Positions 1-8,942 are shown, counted from the first letter of the stretch. The stretch is DNA of 64,000 nucleotides from Alcanivorax sp. (GCF_002726155.1 NZ_PBSH01000050.1:1-64000), one strand, 5' to 3'. Numbers and translations are program-made. Notes: a model not told the origin generated them from the sequence alone.

Positions 1-2
1 GG

Positions 3-611
3 ACTGAAGTTTCTAGTTTTCGCCATCGTCTTCACCTGATTCATTATGTGAGTGATCATACACTCAAAATCAGGTGGCCAGATTTACTATGCCACTACAC
101 TCACCTGGATCGAACCATTAAACCGGTAGTCGTGATTCGTGGGGAGATTCCGGCCACGCCTAAAACCCTGAGTGGTGAGGAATATTTCGATATTTCTTCC
201 TCAGAACTACGTTATTGGTCCATTTGCCAAAATGAGTACTACTCACAGAAAGTACAGGCGTGTCTGTATGACGAACAAATTTCCATCAATCCTGACGGTA
301 GATACACTATCGTGACCAGCCTTCCTGAAGACCGCCCTTCCAACGCGACCTCTGATTGTGGTATTGGCTATCTCGAATGGGCAGAGCATGGCGATGGCTT
401 TTCTATCATTGATGGTCGTGAAGATGATCTGACTAAATCTCTGCTGATTGTCCGCAATATGAAGCCAATGAACGGCTTTGAACAGACGATCCAGAACACC
501 GAAACTCCTGGCGATGAAAGTGCTGTGATGGGTGAGTACCTGCCAACGGCACAGTATTACACGAGGGAAGAGTTTGAGGCCTTGGGCTGTGATGCCTATA
601 ACAGCCTCTGA
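3..611 (+). CDS. conserved hypothetical protein, 5' end cut by the window edge
   Basis: The frame is open from the first bases of the window to the TGA, so the start lies outside; a GTG at 48 is an internal candidate only. The visible part is soluble, with no membrane segment or signal in view, and contains the conserved-looking strings YWSICQNEYYS, INPDGRYTIV and LPEDRPSNA, plus scattered Cys residues. I do not recognise a named domain and assign no function. The DNA is visibly AT-richer than the core genes further right, which suggests an accessory gene. It converges on the AraC-type gene with only five bases between the stop codons. Confidence 0.6.
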   Translation, partial: TEVSSFRHRLHLIHYVSDHTLKIRWPDLLCHYTHLDRTIKPVVVIRGEIPATPKTLSGEEYFDISSSELRYWSICQNEYYSQKVQACLYDEQISINPDGRYTIVTSLPEDRPSNATSDCGIGYLEWAEHGDGFSIIDGREDDLTKSLLIVRNMKPMNGFEQTIQNTETPGDESAVMGEYLPTAQYYTREEFEALGCDAYNSL

Positions 612-616
612 GTGAT

Positions 617-1666
617 TTACCTTTCCGGGCTACCTTCAACCCTGCGTTGAAGGTATTCGGAAGGTGTCATCTGGAACCAGTTCCTGAACGCTTTCAGGAA
701 CTGGCTCTTGGCCCGATAGCCCAAAAGAAAAGCTGTTTCGTTCGCATTGAAGCGATTTTGAACAAGATACTCCTCAACGAGTTTTTTCCTTTCCGACTGC
801 AGAATTTCATTGAAGGTGAGATTCTCGCTTTTCAAGCGCCGTTGAAAGCTGCTCACACTCATACTGAAAAACATGGCTATGTTTTCACGCTTGGGTTCAA
901 TGAATCCCAGTACGGTGCGCAATGTCAGCCTGACTTGCTCGCTCATGGTTAAAGACGGGAACTGACTTTCCAGCATGTTAATGACCGCCCCCAGCTGTAG
1001 CTTGTTACCACTGATATCGGCTTGCCCATCAATGCGATAACTCAGCGCATTTTTACAGGAAGCAAAGCGCGGGATCTGGCGAAAGCTGCGTTTAAACAAC
1101 GCAACGTTGATAGTTGCAGGTTGCCGTTGCAGTGTGACCAAGGAAGGAAGTGCGCCGCGTAAGGTGAAGACCAGGCGGGATAACCCCAGCATGGCTCCTT
1201 CAATCTGGTGGTAATTGATTACCCCCGGAACGGTTGGCAAGAAAGCGATTTCGATCTCCCCGCGTGATTCGTTCACCTCAATCACGACGACTTCCGATGC
1301 GATGCGGAAGTACCGCGCCACTAATCTGAGAATCAGGCTAAGGGGAACACTTTCCATGTGTTCTTTCATGGGCCTGAGAGCCATGTCAATGGATTGAAAC
1401 AACGGCATGGCATGTACATCGATACGATCGATGATTTCCAGGCCCAGGTTTTCTTCCTGGGTGACCTCCGCAGCCATGCGAATATCATTGCTGACGATCT
1501 CAACCGGTATACGGCCGGAGGGGAAATCTTCAGGTGCCGCACGGGGAGTGCGTAATTGGGCCAGGAGTTCGAGCTTTCCCTGTTCGGTCAAAAACTGTCG
1601 CAGTGCAACACGGTTGGCTTGAATGGTGTGATAGTGAACGCTGTACTGCGTTTTTTTCTTGCTCAT
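617..1666 (-). CDS. AraC-family transcriptional regulator
   Basis: A 349-residue regulator of the OruR/ArgR-like layout: an N-terminal ligand or arabinose-binding-type region over about residues 20-210, then an AraC HTH pair over about 245-340. The C-terminus shows the typical second helix-turn-helix (ANETAFLLGYRAKSQFLKAFRNW, shortened: GYRAKSQFLKAFRNWFQMTP), with the usual F-x-R-x-F/W-x-G/M-x-x-P ending. It probably controls a nearby or distant catabolic gene; the effector cannot be read from sequence. Its only neighbours are the convergent unknown gene and csiV on the same strand, so no target is obvious. Start ATG chosen at the beginning of MSKKKTQYSVHYH. Confidence 0.85.
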   Translation of the reverse strand: MSKKKTQYSVHYHTIQANRVALRQFLTEQGKLELLAQLRTPRAAPEDFPSGRIPVEIVSNDIRMAAEVTQEENLGLEIIDRIDVHAMPLFQSIDMALRPMKEHMESVPLSLILRLVARYFRIASEVVVIEVNESRGEIEIAFLPTVPGVINYHQIEGAMLGLSRLVFTLRGALPSLVTLQRQPATINVALFKRSFRQIPRFASCKNALSYRIDGQADISGNKLQLGAVINMLESQFPSLTMSEQVRLTLRTVLGFIEPKRENIAMFFSMSVSSFQRRLKSENLTFNEILQSERKKLVEEYLVQNRFNANETAFLLGYRAKSQFLKAFRNWFQMTPSEYLQRRVEGSPER

Positions 1667-1723
1667 TATGACGTAATCACTCTACGGGATTCCGTGGAGA
1701 TATGTCCCGGCTCCCGTCATTGC

Positions 1724-2320
1724 CTAGCTTCGCGTAACGCGAATCAGCATGCCGAACAGGGCATGGTCGAAATAGTACACCTGGTGGCCCGCAAGGCGGC
1801 GCTTCTCGTCGATGTCCACGTACAGGCGCTCGCCGTTGCTTTGCGTGTTAAACCAGATTTGTGGTGTTACATGGAGATAGCGGGATTTGCTGAACTGCAG
1901 GGTGCCTTCCAGTTCCGGTATTTCGCCGCCTTCGGTGGGCAGTGTTTGCCCGCCGCGCACATAGACCGGCAATGTCTCTGCTTTGCTGCCGATGGGTTGT
2001 TCCCAGGCGGCATGATACAGCTCGCGGTAGTCGCCGGTGCCTTCCATGCGTTCCAGCATATAACCAAGCACTTCGTCGTCCTGGGACAGCGGCTGCCAGG
2101 CGCCCCGGGCAACGGCATCCGGGTCGGCCGCTTCACTGGTTTCCGGTTGGCCAATGGTCACGGCCTGTGAGGCATAGTGAGGCTGCAGGCCAGTTGCCCA
2201 GATTTCTTCACTGCTGGCATTGTTTTGAGCAAACACCAGCACTTCCACTTTGTACCATCTTTGTGCGATAGCGGTGTTGCCTAACAGGACCAGAACAACC
2301 AACAGTAAAGCGCGATGCAT
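1724..2320 (-). CDS. csiV: CsiV-family periplasmic protein
   Basis: A 198-residue exported protein. The frame is open further upstream, but the ATG used here begins a clear signal peptide (MHRALLLVVLVLLGNTAIA) and is preceded by AAGGAG at good spacing. The mature part starts RWYKVEVLVFAQ, the hallmark of the CsiV family, which in Vibrio was linked to peptidoglycan-related cell-shape control. It lies downstream of mfd on the same strand, the arrangement I recall from pseudomonads (PA3003 beside PA3002). The 256-base gap to mfd holds a REP-like palindrome, so the two are probably separate transcripts. Confidence 0.75.
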   Translation of the reverse strand: MHRALLLVVLVLLGNTAIAQRWYKVEVLVFAQNNASSEEIWATGLQPHYASQAVTIGQPETSEAADPDAVARGAWQPLSQDDEVLGYMLERMEGTGDYRELYHAAWEQPIGSKAETLPVYVRGGQTLPTEGGEIPELEGTLQFSKSRYLHVTPQIWFNTQSNGERLYVDIDEKRRLAGHQVYYFDHALFGMLIRVTRS

Positions 2321-2346
2321 TGAACACTCCTTGTGCCGCCTTATAA

Positions 2347-2449
2347 CGCCGAATGCATAACGCACGACGCCGGATGCCTAAACTCTGACCGCCCCAAGAT
2401 CAAAAACCTGTTTTCCGGTTTTATTGCATCAGGCGTCATGCGTCTGGCG
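2347..2449. repeat. REP-like imperfect palindrome
   Basis: GACGCCGGATGC at 2366-2377 pairs with GCATCAGGCGTC at 2426-2437 (11 of 12), and outer arms starting CGCC at 2347 and ending GGCG at 2449 extend the pairing imperfectly. The word GCCGGATGC resembles enterobacterial REP sequences. Between the arms, AAAACC/GGTTTT (2403-2408, 2417-2422) could form a terminator-like hairpin for the mfd transcript, which ends just to the right and reads leftwards. Confidence 0.5.
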
Positions 2450-2576
2450 TTTAATATGGGTGCCGACTATACCCCAATAAGCCTGGATTGCTCACGGGCG
2501 ATGGGGTAATCGGCGCGGATTTTGTGACAAAAGCGTGGTTAACGGCTCGGTGTTACGCCTGTCTTCACCTGTGCCT

Positions 2577-5500
2577 TCAGCTTGCGCTGCCTGTCTTGAT
2601 GCTTTGGGCTGCCAGGCGCGTCAGTAGTTCCTGCACGACCTGGATACGTTCCTCCGGTGTCTCGCTGTCTTCCACAAAACGCAGGGCGTTGGCCCCTTCC
2701 AGCTTGAAGCGGTTGGGGCCGGACTGGACCAGCTTGACGATGGTGAGCGGGTCCACCGGAGTGCGCTCACCAAATTCCAGTTTGCCGCCAGTGGCGTGGG
2801 CATCCAGGCGAATAATGCCCAGCCGTTCAGCCTGTTGGCGTAGTTCGGTCACGGCGAACAGGTTTTTCACCGGTTCCGGCAACAGGCCAAAGCGGTCGAT
2901 CATTTCCACTTGCAGCTCTTTCAGCCCCGCGCGGGTTTTACAGCCAGCGATGCGCTTGTAGAGCGTGAGGCGGCCGAACACATCGGGCAGGTAGTCTTCC
3001 GGGATCAGCGCGGGAATGCGCAGGTTCAGTTCCGGGCCGCCGCTGAGGGGTTTTTCCACATCCGGTTGCTCGCCGCGTTTCAGCGCTTCCACCGCTTGTT
3101 CCAGCATTTCCATATAGAGGCTGAAACCGATGGTTTCGATGTTGCCATGCTGCTCTTCGCCGAGCAGCTCACCGGCACCACGGATTTCCATGTCCTGGCT
3201 GGCGAGCATGAAACCGGCGCCCAGGTCGGTGGCTTGCTCGATGGCTTCCAGCCGTTTGATGGCGTCCTTGGTCATCACCTTGGGGCTGGGGGTAATCAGG
3301 TAGGCGTAGGCCTGGTGGTGGCTGCGGCCCACCCGGCCACGGAGCTGGTGGAGTTGGGCCAGGCCGAGCTTGTCGGCGCGATCGATGATGATGGTGTTGG
3401 CGCTGGGCACATCGATGCCGGTTTCGATGATGGTGGTGCTCACCAGCACGTTGAAACGACGGTGGTAAAAGTCGCTCATCACCGCTTCCAGCTCGCGCTC
3501 GCGCATTTGCCCGTGGGCAATGCCGACCCGGGCATCGGGCACCAGCTTGCGAATATCCGCGGCGGTTTTCTCCATGGTGTCGATGTCGTTGTGCAGGTAA
3601 TACACCTGGCCGCCGCGCAGCAGTTCGCGAAGCAGGGCTTCCTTGATGGCGGTGTCGTTGTGTTGCTGTACGAAGGTCTTCACCGACAGGCGTTTTTGCG
3701 GCGGTGTGGCGATGATGGAAATATCACGCATGCCGCTCATGGCCATGTTCAGGGTGCGCGGAATGGGGGTGGCGGTGAGGGTGAGAATGTCACACTCGGC
3801 GCGCATCTGTTTCAGGCGTTCCTTGTGGCGCACCCCGAAGCGGTGTTCTTCATCGACAATAATCAGGCCTAGATTGTCGAAAGCCACGGTTTCCTGGAGT
3901 AGCTGGTGGGTGCCTACCAGAATATCCACTTTGCCTTCCTTGAGCCGTTGCAGCACCTGGGTCTTTTCCTTGGCGCTGCGAAAGCGCGACAGCACTTCGA
4001 TATTTACGGGCCAGTCGGCAAAACGGTCAGTGAAGGATTCGTAGTGTTGCTGTGCGAGCAGGGTGGTTGGCACCAGTACCGCGACCTGGGTCTGGTTTTC
4101 CACGGCCACGAAGGCGGCGCGCATGGCCACTTCGGTTTTGCCGAAGCCCACGTCACCACAAACCAGCCGATCCATGGGCTGGCTGGATTGCATGTCGGCC
4201 ACCACGGAGGCGATGGCGGCTTGCTGGTCCGGGGTTTCCTCGAAGGGAAAGCCGGCACTGAAACGGTCGTAGTCGTTCAGGTCCACATCGAACTGACGAC
4301 CTTCCCGGGCCTCGCGGCGGGCGTAAGTGTTCAGCAGTTCGGCGGCCACATCATGGATTTTTTCGGCGGCTTTCTGGCGGGCCTTGGTCCACTGCTCGGT
4401 GCCGAGGCGATTCAGTGGCGCGGTGTCGCCGCCACCGTAACGACTGATCAGGTGCAAAGAGGACACCGGCACATAGAGTTTGTCGCCGCCGGCGTATTCC
4501 AGCAGTAAAAACTCGTGTTGCTGGCGGTGCACTTCCATGTGGGTGAGGCCCAGATAGCGGCCCACGCCGTGTTCCAGATGGACCACTGGGGAGCCCACGG
4601 TCATTTCGCCCAGGGAGCGGAAGGCCTGTTCGGCGGCGCCATCGTCGCTGCTGGATTTACGGCGCCGGCGTTGCAACACCCGTTCGCCGTACAGATCGTT
4701 TTCGGTGACCACTAACAACGCATGTTCCGGAGCGTAGAAACCCGCATCCAGTTCACCCCGGGTCAGGCTCCAGCGCGCCGGGTTGGCAATGAAATCTGGC
4801 CAGTTGTCTTTCATGGCCGGCTGGATCTGAATTTTCTGCATCAGCTCCAGCAACGCTTCCCGGCGACCGGCGGTTTCCGCACAGATCAGGATGTGGGTGT
4901 CCGGGTGTGCGTCGGAAAAAGTATGCAGCAGGGCAAGCGGATTATTGGCGCGCACATCGGCGGTGAGCGCGGGCATGGGGGCCACATCAAAGTGAATAGC
5001 CTGGTCTGCGCCGCCCGAATCGCTAGTGGTCTGGCGCGCGCGCGGGTGCTGTTTCAGGGCCGCGTTCAGTTCGTCCGGGCGCAGGAACAATTGCCAGGGG
5101 GGCAGAATCGGGCGGTGAATATCGTGGCGGCGGGATTCGTGGCGTTGCTCCACATCCTGCCAGAAATGCTCGATGGCGCTCTGGCAGTCAGCCAGTTCTA
5201 CCAGGCGCACATCGTCGGGCAGGTAATCGAACAGGGTGGCCATCTGCTCGAAAAACAGCGGCAGATAATATTCCAGGCCGGGTGCTGCCAGGCCGTCCGT
5301 CACATCCTGATAGAGAGGGACGTGACGGGTATCCACGTCAAAGGTATCGCGGAAGTTGCTGCGGAAGCGGGCGATGCCTTCAGCGCTGAGGGGGAATTCC
5401 GCCGCGGGCAGCAGGGTGATGTCGTCCACTTTGCCAGTGGAGCGCTGGCTTTCCGCTTCAAACAGGCGCAGGGATTCGATTTCATCGTCGAACAGTTCGA

Positions 5501-6056
5501 TACGAAATGGCTGCTCGGCGCCCATGGGGTAGATATCCATGATCGCCCCACGCACGGCAAATTCGCCGTGCTCGTACACGTTATCCCGCTGTCGATAGCC
5601 GCTGGCGACCAGCCGGCTGCGGGTGGCTTCCATGTCGAAGCGATCGCCCACCTTGAGCAGGAAACTGTTGCCGGTGATGTGGATCGGCGGCGCCAGGCGC
5701 TGCATCAGCGTATTGACCGGCACCACCAGAATGCCTTTGTGAGTGGCGGGCAACTGATGCAGCACCTGAATGCGGTCGCTGATGATGTCCTGGTGTGGGC
5801 TGAACAGGTCGTAGGGCAGGGTTTCCCAGTCCGGGAACAGCATGACCGGCGTTTCACTGCCGGCCAGATAGAAGCTCAGGGAGTCGGTAAGCTGCTGGGC
5901 ACGACTGCTGTTGGGTGCCAGGATCATGAACAGGTGGTCTTCGCTGCGGGCCAGTTCGGCCAGTACGGCAGCCATGCTGCCGGCATTGAGGCCGGCCCAG
6001 TCCTTGTAGTGCTCTCGCCCGCTGGGAAAGAGGTTGCTGTCGGGGAGTAGCTTCAT
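2577..6056 (-). CDS. mfd: transcription-repair coupling factor Mfd
   Basis: A 1159-residue superfamily 2 translocase that removes RNA polymerase stalled at DNA lesions and recruits UvrA. Order of parts: UvrB-homology region (about 1-350), RNA polymerase-interacting CarD-like domain (about 480-560, VGSPVVHLEHGVGRYLG), helicase lobe 1 with Walker A GDVGFGKTE near 635 and DEEH near 734, motif III TATPIPRT, lobe 2 with the QLRGRVGRS motif, and a C-terminal TRCF domain. Length matches the family. Transcribed alone or with csiV from a promoter in the short divergent gap with the DUF6916 gene. Confidence 0.98.
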   Translation of the reverse strand: MKLLPDSNLFPSGREHYKDWAGLNAGSMAAVLAELARSEDHLFMILAPNSSRAQQLTDSLSFYLAGSETPVMLFPDWETLPYDLFSPHQDIISDRIQVLHQLPATHKGILVVPVNTLMQRLAPPIHITGNSFLLKVGDRFDMEATRSRLVASGYRQRDNVYEHGEFAVRGAIMDIYPMGAEQPFRIELFDDEIESLRLFEAESQRSTGKVDDITLLPAAEFPLSAEGIARFRSNFRDTFDVDTRHVPLYQDVTDGLAAPGLEYYLPLFFEQMATLFDYLPDDVRLVELADCQSAIEHFWQDVEQRHESRRHDIHRPILPPWQLFLRPDELNAALKQHPRARQTTSDSGGADQAIHFDVAPMPALTADVRANNPLALLHTFSDAHPDTHILICAETAGRREALLELMQKIQIQPAMKDNWPDFIANPARWSLTRGELDAGFYAPEHALLVVTENDLYGERVLQRRRRKSSSDDGAAEQAFRSLGEMTVGSPVVHLEHGVGRYLGLTHMEVHRQQHEFLLLEYAGGDKLYVPVSSLHLISRYGGGDTAPLNRLGTEQWTKARQKAAEKIHDVAAELLNTYARREAREGRQFDVDLNDYDRFSAGFPFEETPDQQAAIASVVADMQSSQPMDRLVCGDVGFGKTEVAMRAAFVAVENQTQVAVLVPTTLLAQQHYESFTDRFADWPVNIEVLSRFRSAKEKTQVLQRLKEGKVDILVGTHQLLQETVAFDNLGLIIVDEEHRFGVRHKERLKQMRAECDILTLTATPIPRTLNMAMSGMRDISIIATPPQKRLSVKTFVQQHNDTAIKEALLRELLRGGQVYYLHNDIDTMEKTAADIRKLVPDARVGIAHGQMRERELEAVMSDFYHRRFNVLVSTTIIETGIDVPSANTIIIDRADKLGLAQLHQLRGRVGRSHHQAYAYLITPSPKVMTKDAIKRLEAIEQATDLGAGFMLASQDMEIRGAGELLGEEQHGNIETIGFSLYMEMLEQAVEALKRGEQPDVEKPLSGGPELNLRIPALIPEDYLPDVFGRLTLYKRIAGCKTRAGLKELQVEMIDRFGLLPEPVKNLFAVTELRQQAERLGIIRLDAHATGGKLEFGERTPVDPLTIVKLVQSGPNRFKLEGANALRFVEDSETPEERIQVVQELLTRLAAQSIKTGSAS

Positions 6057-6098
6057 CGAGACCTGTTCCTGCGCATTCGGTGAGATATCAGGCGGCGT

Positions 6099-6127
6099 AT
6101 TGTAGCCAAGGGTGACGGTGCCGTCAG
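6099..6127 (-). promoter_or_regulatory. predicted sigma-70 promoter of mfd
   Basis: On the minus strand CTGACG (6122-6127) and TACAAT (6099-6104) are separated by 17 bases, 43 bases before the mfd ATG. Four of six and five of six consensus matches. No experimental support. Confidence 0.5.
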
Positions 6128-6164
6128 CGCCGTCTACACTGCGGGCATCATTTGGGGAGGTGGC

Positions 6165-6452
6165 ATGATCACATTACAACAATGGAAAGACTGTGAAGGG
6201 CAGGCGTTCGCGCTGGAAAATGGCGAAAGTTTGACGCTGGCGGAAGTGAATGTGCCGGTGTCCCCCGAGGGCTGGGAGTGCTTTTCCCTGCTGTTCGCGG
6301 GCCCGCTACAACTGGAGCAAGGGGCGGTGGTTATGCGCAACGAGACGCTGGGTGAGGCGTCCGTGTTTCTGGTGCCGGTGGGGCCGCTAGGCGCCAGCGA
6401 TGGTACCTACCATTTCGAGGCGGTGTTCAATCGCCAGCTTGCCAGCGCATAA
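6165..6452 (+). CDS. DUF6916-like small protein
   Basis: A 95-residue soluble protein with a strong ribosome site (GGGGAGG seven bases before the ATG). The pattern FSLLFAGP ... LEQGAVVMRNETLGEASVFLVPVGP ... YHFEAVFN is the signature I associate with DUF6916, a family of unknown function. I recall such genes beside Tail-Collar proteins and a GNAT enzyme in other proteobacteria, and here it converges with that very operon and overlaps the GNAT gene by 26 bases at the 3' ends. The family call is from memory of the motif; the role is unknown, although a part in handling the Tail-Collar proteins is a reasonable guess. Confidence 0.7.
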   Translation: MITLQQWKDCEGQAFALENGESLTLAEVNVPVSPEGWECFSLLFAGPLQLEQGAVVMRNETLGEASVFLVPVGPLGASDGTYHFEAVFNRQLASA

Positions 6453-6900
6453 GCAGGTAGACGCCCTTGTCTTCCTGCTCCTCAAAGCCCAGCCGAAGGT
6501 AGAGTCGCCGCGCCGGGTTGTTCGTTTCCACGTGAATGGTCAGGGGCTTGCCGGACTGGCGAGCCCGTGATTGCAAGGTGGAGAGGATCTGTGATCCCAG
6601 TCCTGTACCACGAAAGGCGGGCAGCAGGGCGATGTCCACAATGCGGATCTCTTGCTCCCAGTCCGAGACATACAGCCTCCCGGCGGTCTCCCCGTTGAGT
6701 TCGATCAGGTGCCGTTCCGCTTCCGGATAATGCTTGAGGTAGTGTTCGTGCTGCGCTTTTGCCTGCAGGGTCAGAAAGGCATCCTGCTGCGCCTGGGGCC
6801 AGCCGGTTTGCGCCACTTCTTCCTGACGGGTGCTGGTGTAGATGGCCAGTAACATCGGCGTGTCGCTGTCACTGGCCGGGCGTAAACGGTAGCTGTGCAT
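6427..6900 (-). CDS. GNAT-family N-acetyltransferase (Tail-Collar operon)
   Basis: A 157-residue single-domain acetyltransferase. The acetyl-CoA loop RGTGLGS follows the beta-4 strand IRIVDIALLPAF, and the C-terminal NNPARRLYLRLGFEE motif is typical of GNAT enzymes. It is the last gene of the six-gene minus-strand operon: its ATG overlaps the stop of the preceding Tail-Collar gene in a TAATG junction, implying translational coupling. Such coupling suggests that its substrate is a product of the operon, for example the N-terminus or a lysine of a Tail-Collar protein, but this is inference. Confidence 0.85.
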   Translation of the reverse strand: MHSYRLRPASDSDTPMLLAIYTSTRQEEVAQTGWPQAQQDAFLTLQAKAQHEHYLKHYPEAERHLIELNGETAGRLYVSDWEQEIRIVDIALLPAFRGTGLGSQILSTLQSRARQSGKPLTIHVETNNPARRLYLRLGFEEQEDKGVYLLMRWQAGD

Positions 6901-7316
6901 TACGAAGGGGAAGGGTAGATGCCGAACAGGGCCACAATGAAATGCACAAACAGTTGTGGTGTGGTGTGCGCTTGGCCCACGGGAAGCGCCTCCCAGGTCT
7001 GTTGTGTTTTCCCCAGGCCGCGATCAATGCTGACGCTGGTGGTAGCCGCAACCGCGCCACTGGCATTGCCGCCACTTTTGTCGCCCAGATGAACCTCAGG
7101 AAGCCCCGGGCCCTTGCCGGCGTGCACCGGGGAGCGGCCACGACAATCCGGTAGGCCGAATGTGGTGCTGCCGTCGCCACCGTAAATGGTGCCGAACAGG
7201 GAGAACAGTGCATCGTTTTGCGATATCGCTAATAGTTGACCATCACAGAATGCCCAGCCTAGCGGGGCATAATTGCCGGCAAACATGCGAATCTCGCCGA
7301 TAAAGGGTTCAGACAT
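6900..7316 (-). CDS. Tail-Collar domain protein, third copy
   Basis: A 138-residue protein of the phage Tail-Collar/MdpB-type family (microcystin-dependent-protein annotation). It opens MSEPFIGEIRMFAGNYAPLGWAFCDGQLL, followed by LFSLFGTIYGGDGSTTFGLPD and RGRSPVH, all conserved among the three copies here. No signal peptide or membrane helix. In phages this fold caps short tail fibres; free-standing bacterial copies have no settled role. Lies 12 bases after the second copy and overlaps the GNAT gene. There is no phage structural gene nearby. Confidence 0.85.
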   Translation of the reverse strand: MSEPFIGEIRMFAGNYAPLGWAFCDGQLLAISQNDALFSLFGTIYGGDGSTTFGLPDCRGRSPVHAGKGPGLPEVHLGDKSGGNASGAVAATTSVSIDRGLGKTQQTWEALPVGQAHTTPQLFVHFIVALFGIYPSPS

Positions 7317-7328
7317 AGGGACCTCTCG

Positions 7329-7730
7329 TTAGCTGCGGGGTGGGAAAATCCCTTGCAGGGCGATGGCAAAGTTAAGCGCGATGGTGGGCATCTGCGCGCC
7401 TTGGGTGGCAACTGGTGTGCTATTCAGGGTGCTGTCCAGGTTGCGGTCCAGTGTCAGGCTGTCCAGGGTTTCTCCGTCGTCGGTGTCGCTCAGGGTTCCC
7501 CCTTTGCTGCCTTGGCTGATGTTGCCGGATGCCAGATGCATTGGGGTGCGGCCGCGCAGGTCTGGAAGCGCAAAGCTGGTTCTGCCGTCGCCGCCGTAGG
7601 TGGTCCCCAACAGAGAATACAGAGACTGGTTTTGGTTGATTGGCAGAATCTGACCATCGCAAAAGGCCCAGCCTCTGGGGGCAAAGTTGAAGCCGTAAAT
7701 GCGGATTTCAGCGAGAAAGGGTTCGCTCAT
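7329..7730 (-). CDS. Tail-Collar domain protein, second copy
   Basis: A 133-residue paralogue starting MSEPFLAEIRIYGFNFAPRGWAFCDGQIL, with the conserved SLYSLLGTTYGGDGRTSFALPD block and a C-terminus NFAIALQGIFPPRS shared in outline with the other copies. The middle (residues about 75-110) differs most and carries the LTLDRNLDSTLN segment, so the paralogues probably share one fold and differ in a variable surface. Central gene of the operon, 11 bases after the first copy and 12 before the third. Confidence 0.85.
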   Translation of the reverse strand: MSEPFLAEIRIYGFNFAPRGWAFCDGQILPINQNQSLYSLLGTTYGGDGRTSFALPDLRGRTPMHLASGNISQGSKGGTLSDTDDGETLDSLTLDRNLDSTLNSTPVATQGAQMPTIALNFAIALQGIFPPRS

Positions 7731-7741
7731 CAGTGGGGCTC

Positions 7742-8161
7742 CTAGCTTCTGAATGGGTAGAGCCCTTGCAGGGCAATAATATAGTTCACGCCCAAGTAAG
7801 GGTGACGCTGATCGCCAGCAGGTATTTTGGCGGTAATAGTGCGCGTGGTCTGGTTACTGCCTAATCCACGATCTGGTGTGACGCCTTGCACCACCGTTAC
7901 GCTGGACTGGGTGTTATTCACCCGCTGGCCCGGGTCGTAATCTCCAAGCCCGGGGGCATGACCGGGGTGCGCTGGTGCTCGGCCTTGCAGGTTTGGCAAA
8001 TTGAATACCGTTGTGCCATTCCCGCCATAAATGGTGCCAATCAGGCTGAACAGGGCGGCGTTTTGATTAATAGGCAAAAGTTGCCCGTTGCAGAACGCCC
8101 AGTTGCGAGGGGCAAAATTACCCGCAAAGATGCGGATTTCGGCGATAAAGGGTTCGCTCAT
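7742..8161 (-). CDS. Tail-Collar domain protein, first copy
   Basis: A 139-residue paralogue starting MSEPFIAEIRIFAGNFAPRNWAFCNGQLL, then ALFSLIGTIYGGNGTTVFNLPN and the ending GVNYIIALQGLYPFRS. All three copies keep the W-A-F-C-[DN]-G-Q core and a Gly-rich loop. The gene begins seven bases after the stop of the Tat-exported protein gene, so it is co-transcribed. No export signal is visible on any of the three copies, so secretion, if it occurs, would need another route. Confidence 0.85.
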   Translation of the reverse strand: MSEPFIAEIRIFAGNFAPRNWAFCNGQLLPINQNAALFSLIGTIYGGNGTTVFNLPNLQGRAPAHPGHAPGLGDYDPGQRVNNTQSSVTVVQGVTPDRGLGSNQTTRTITAKIPAGDQRHPYLGVNYIIALQGLYPFRS

Positions 8162-8168
8162 AGTGACC

Positions 8169-8942
8169 TCATACGCTGATCAGCAGGTTACTGCCCGGTT
8201 GCCAGCTCAAGTGAGCCAGCTGCTGGGCGCCGGTTTGGGGGAGTGCCAGTAGCGGAGTGGAACGATCTGCCCAGCAAAGTTGTTTCTGGCACCGGTCCAT
8301 CACCAGTAGCTGGTCGTTGACGGCGGTCAGCCCGCTGGGCATGTTCATGGCGCTCACTTCACTCCCCAGGCTAAGGCCGGCCAGGGTGAAGTGATGCAGA
8401 CGCCGGTCACCGACAGTGAGCAGGCTGATGCGATCCCCGGTTTTGGCCAGTGAGGCAGGGCCATTCAGGGGGCGATCGCTCTCTATCCATTGGCTCGCCC
8501 CTGTGCGCAGATTCAGGCGCATCAGCCGGTGGCCGTGCACGTCCGCAATCAATGCGTGTTCGCGATGAAGGACAAAGTCAGCAGGCTCCAGCAGCTCGGT
8601 CAGGCTGATTTGGCGCGCCTGTGAACCGTCAGGCCGGTGCCAGCGGAGCTGGCGCTGGCCGCGATCGAGCAGGACAACGTTGTCGCCATCCAGTGCGGCG
8701 GCCACGATACGGGTTTCGTAGGGGGCGCCGGTGGTGAGGCTCTGAATGCTGCCATTGCGTTGCCACAGTGCCTGGCGACCATGATCGCTGACCTGCAGTC
8801 GCTGGTTGTCGCCCAGGGCAATGGCGCGGGCGCCATTGACCAGTTCTACGCGGGTGGCAGTGGCACCCGCAAGCAGAGGGGTGCTTAACAGCACGCCGGC
8901 CGCGCCCCCTGCAGCGATGAATTGCCGTCGGGTGATGGTCAT
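8169..8942 (-). CDS. Tat-exported beta-propeller-like protein
   Basis: A 257-residue protein. I place the start at the ATG of [13 protein letters not shown] because it forms a TAATG overlap with the stop of the collagen-like gene and gives a clean twin-arginine signal (TRRQF then a hydrophobic AAGVLLSTPLLAG stretch and ALA-like cleavage region ATA). The mature part consists of repeating strands such as DNVVLLDRGQRQLRWHRPDG and DFVLHREHALIADVHGHRLMRLN, resembling NHL or PQQ-type propeller blades. No catalytic motif recognised. Tat export implies folding or cofactor binding in the cytoplasm. Role in the operon unknown. Confidence 0.65.
   Translation of the reverse strand: MTITRRQFIAAGGAAGVLLSTPLLAGATATRVELVNGARAIALGDNQRLQVSDHGRQALWQRNGSIQSLTTGAPYETRIVAAALDGDNVVLLDRGQRQLRWHRPDGSQARQISLTELLEPADFVLHREHALIADVHGHRLMRLNLRTGASQWIESDRPLNGPASLAKTGDRISLLTVGDRRLHHFTLAGLSLGSEVSAMNMPSGLTAVNDQLLVMDRCQKQLCWADRSTPLLALPQTGAQQLAHLSWQPGSNLLISV

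Noticed and set aside
4722..6050. 442-codon plus-strand frame opposite mfd
   Set aside because: Antisense shadow of the Mfd N-terminal region; no homology seen.
6900..8161. Prophage remnant suggested by three Tail-Collar proteins
   Set aside because: No other phage gene, integrase, attachment site or lysis gene is near, and the genes sit in a tight operon with non-phage proteins.
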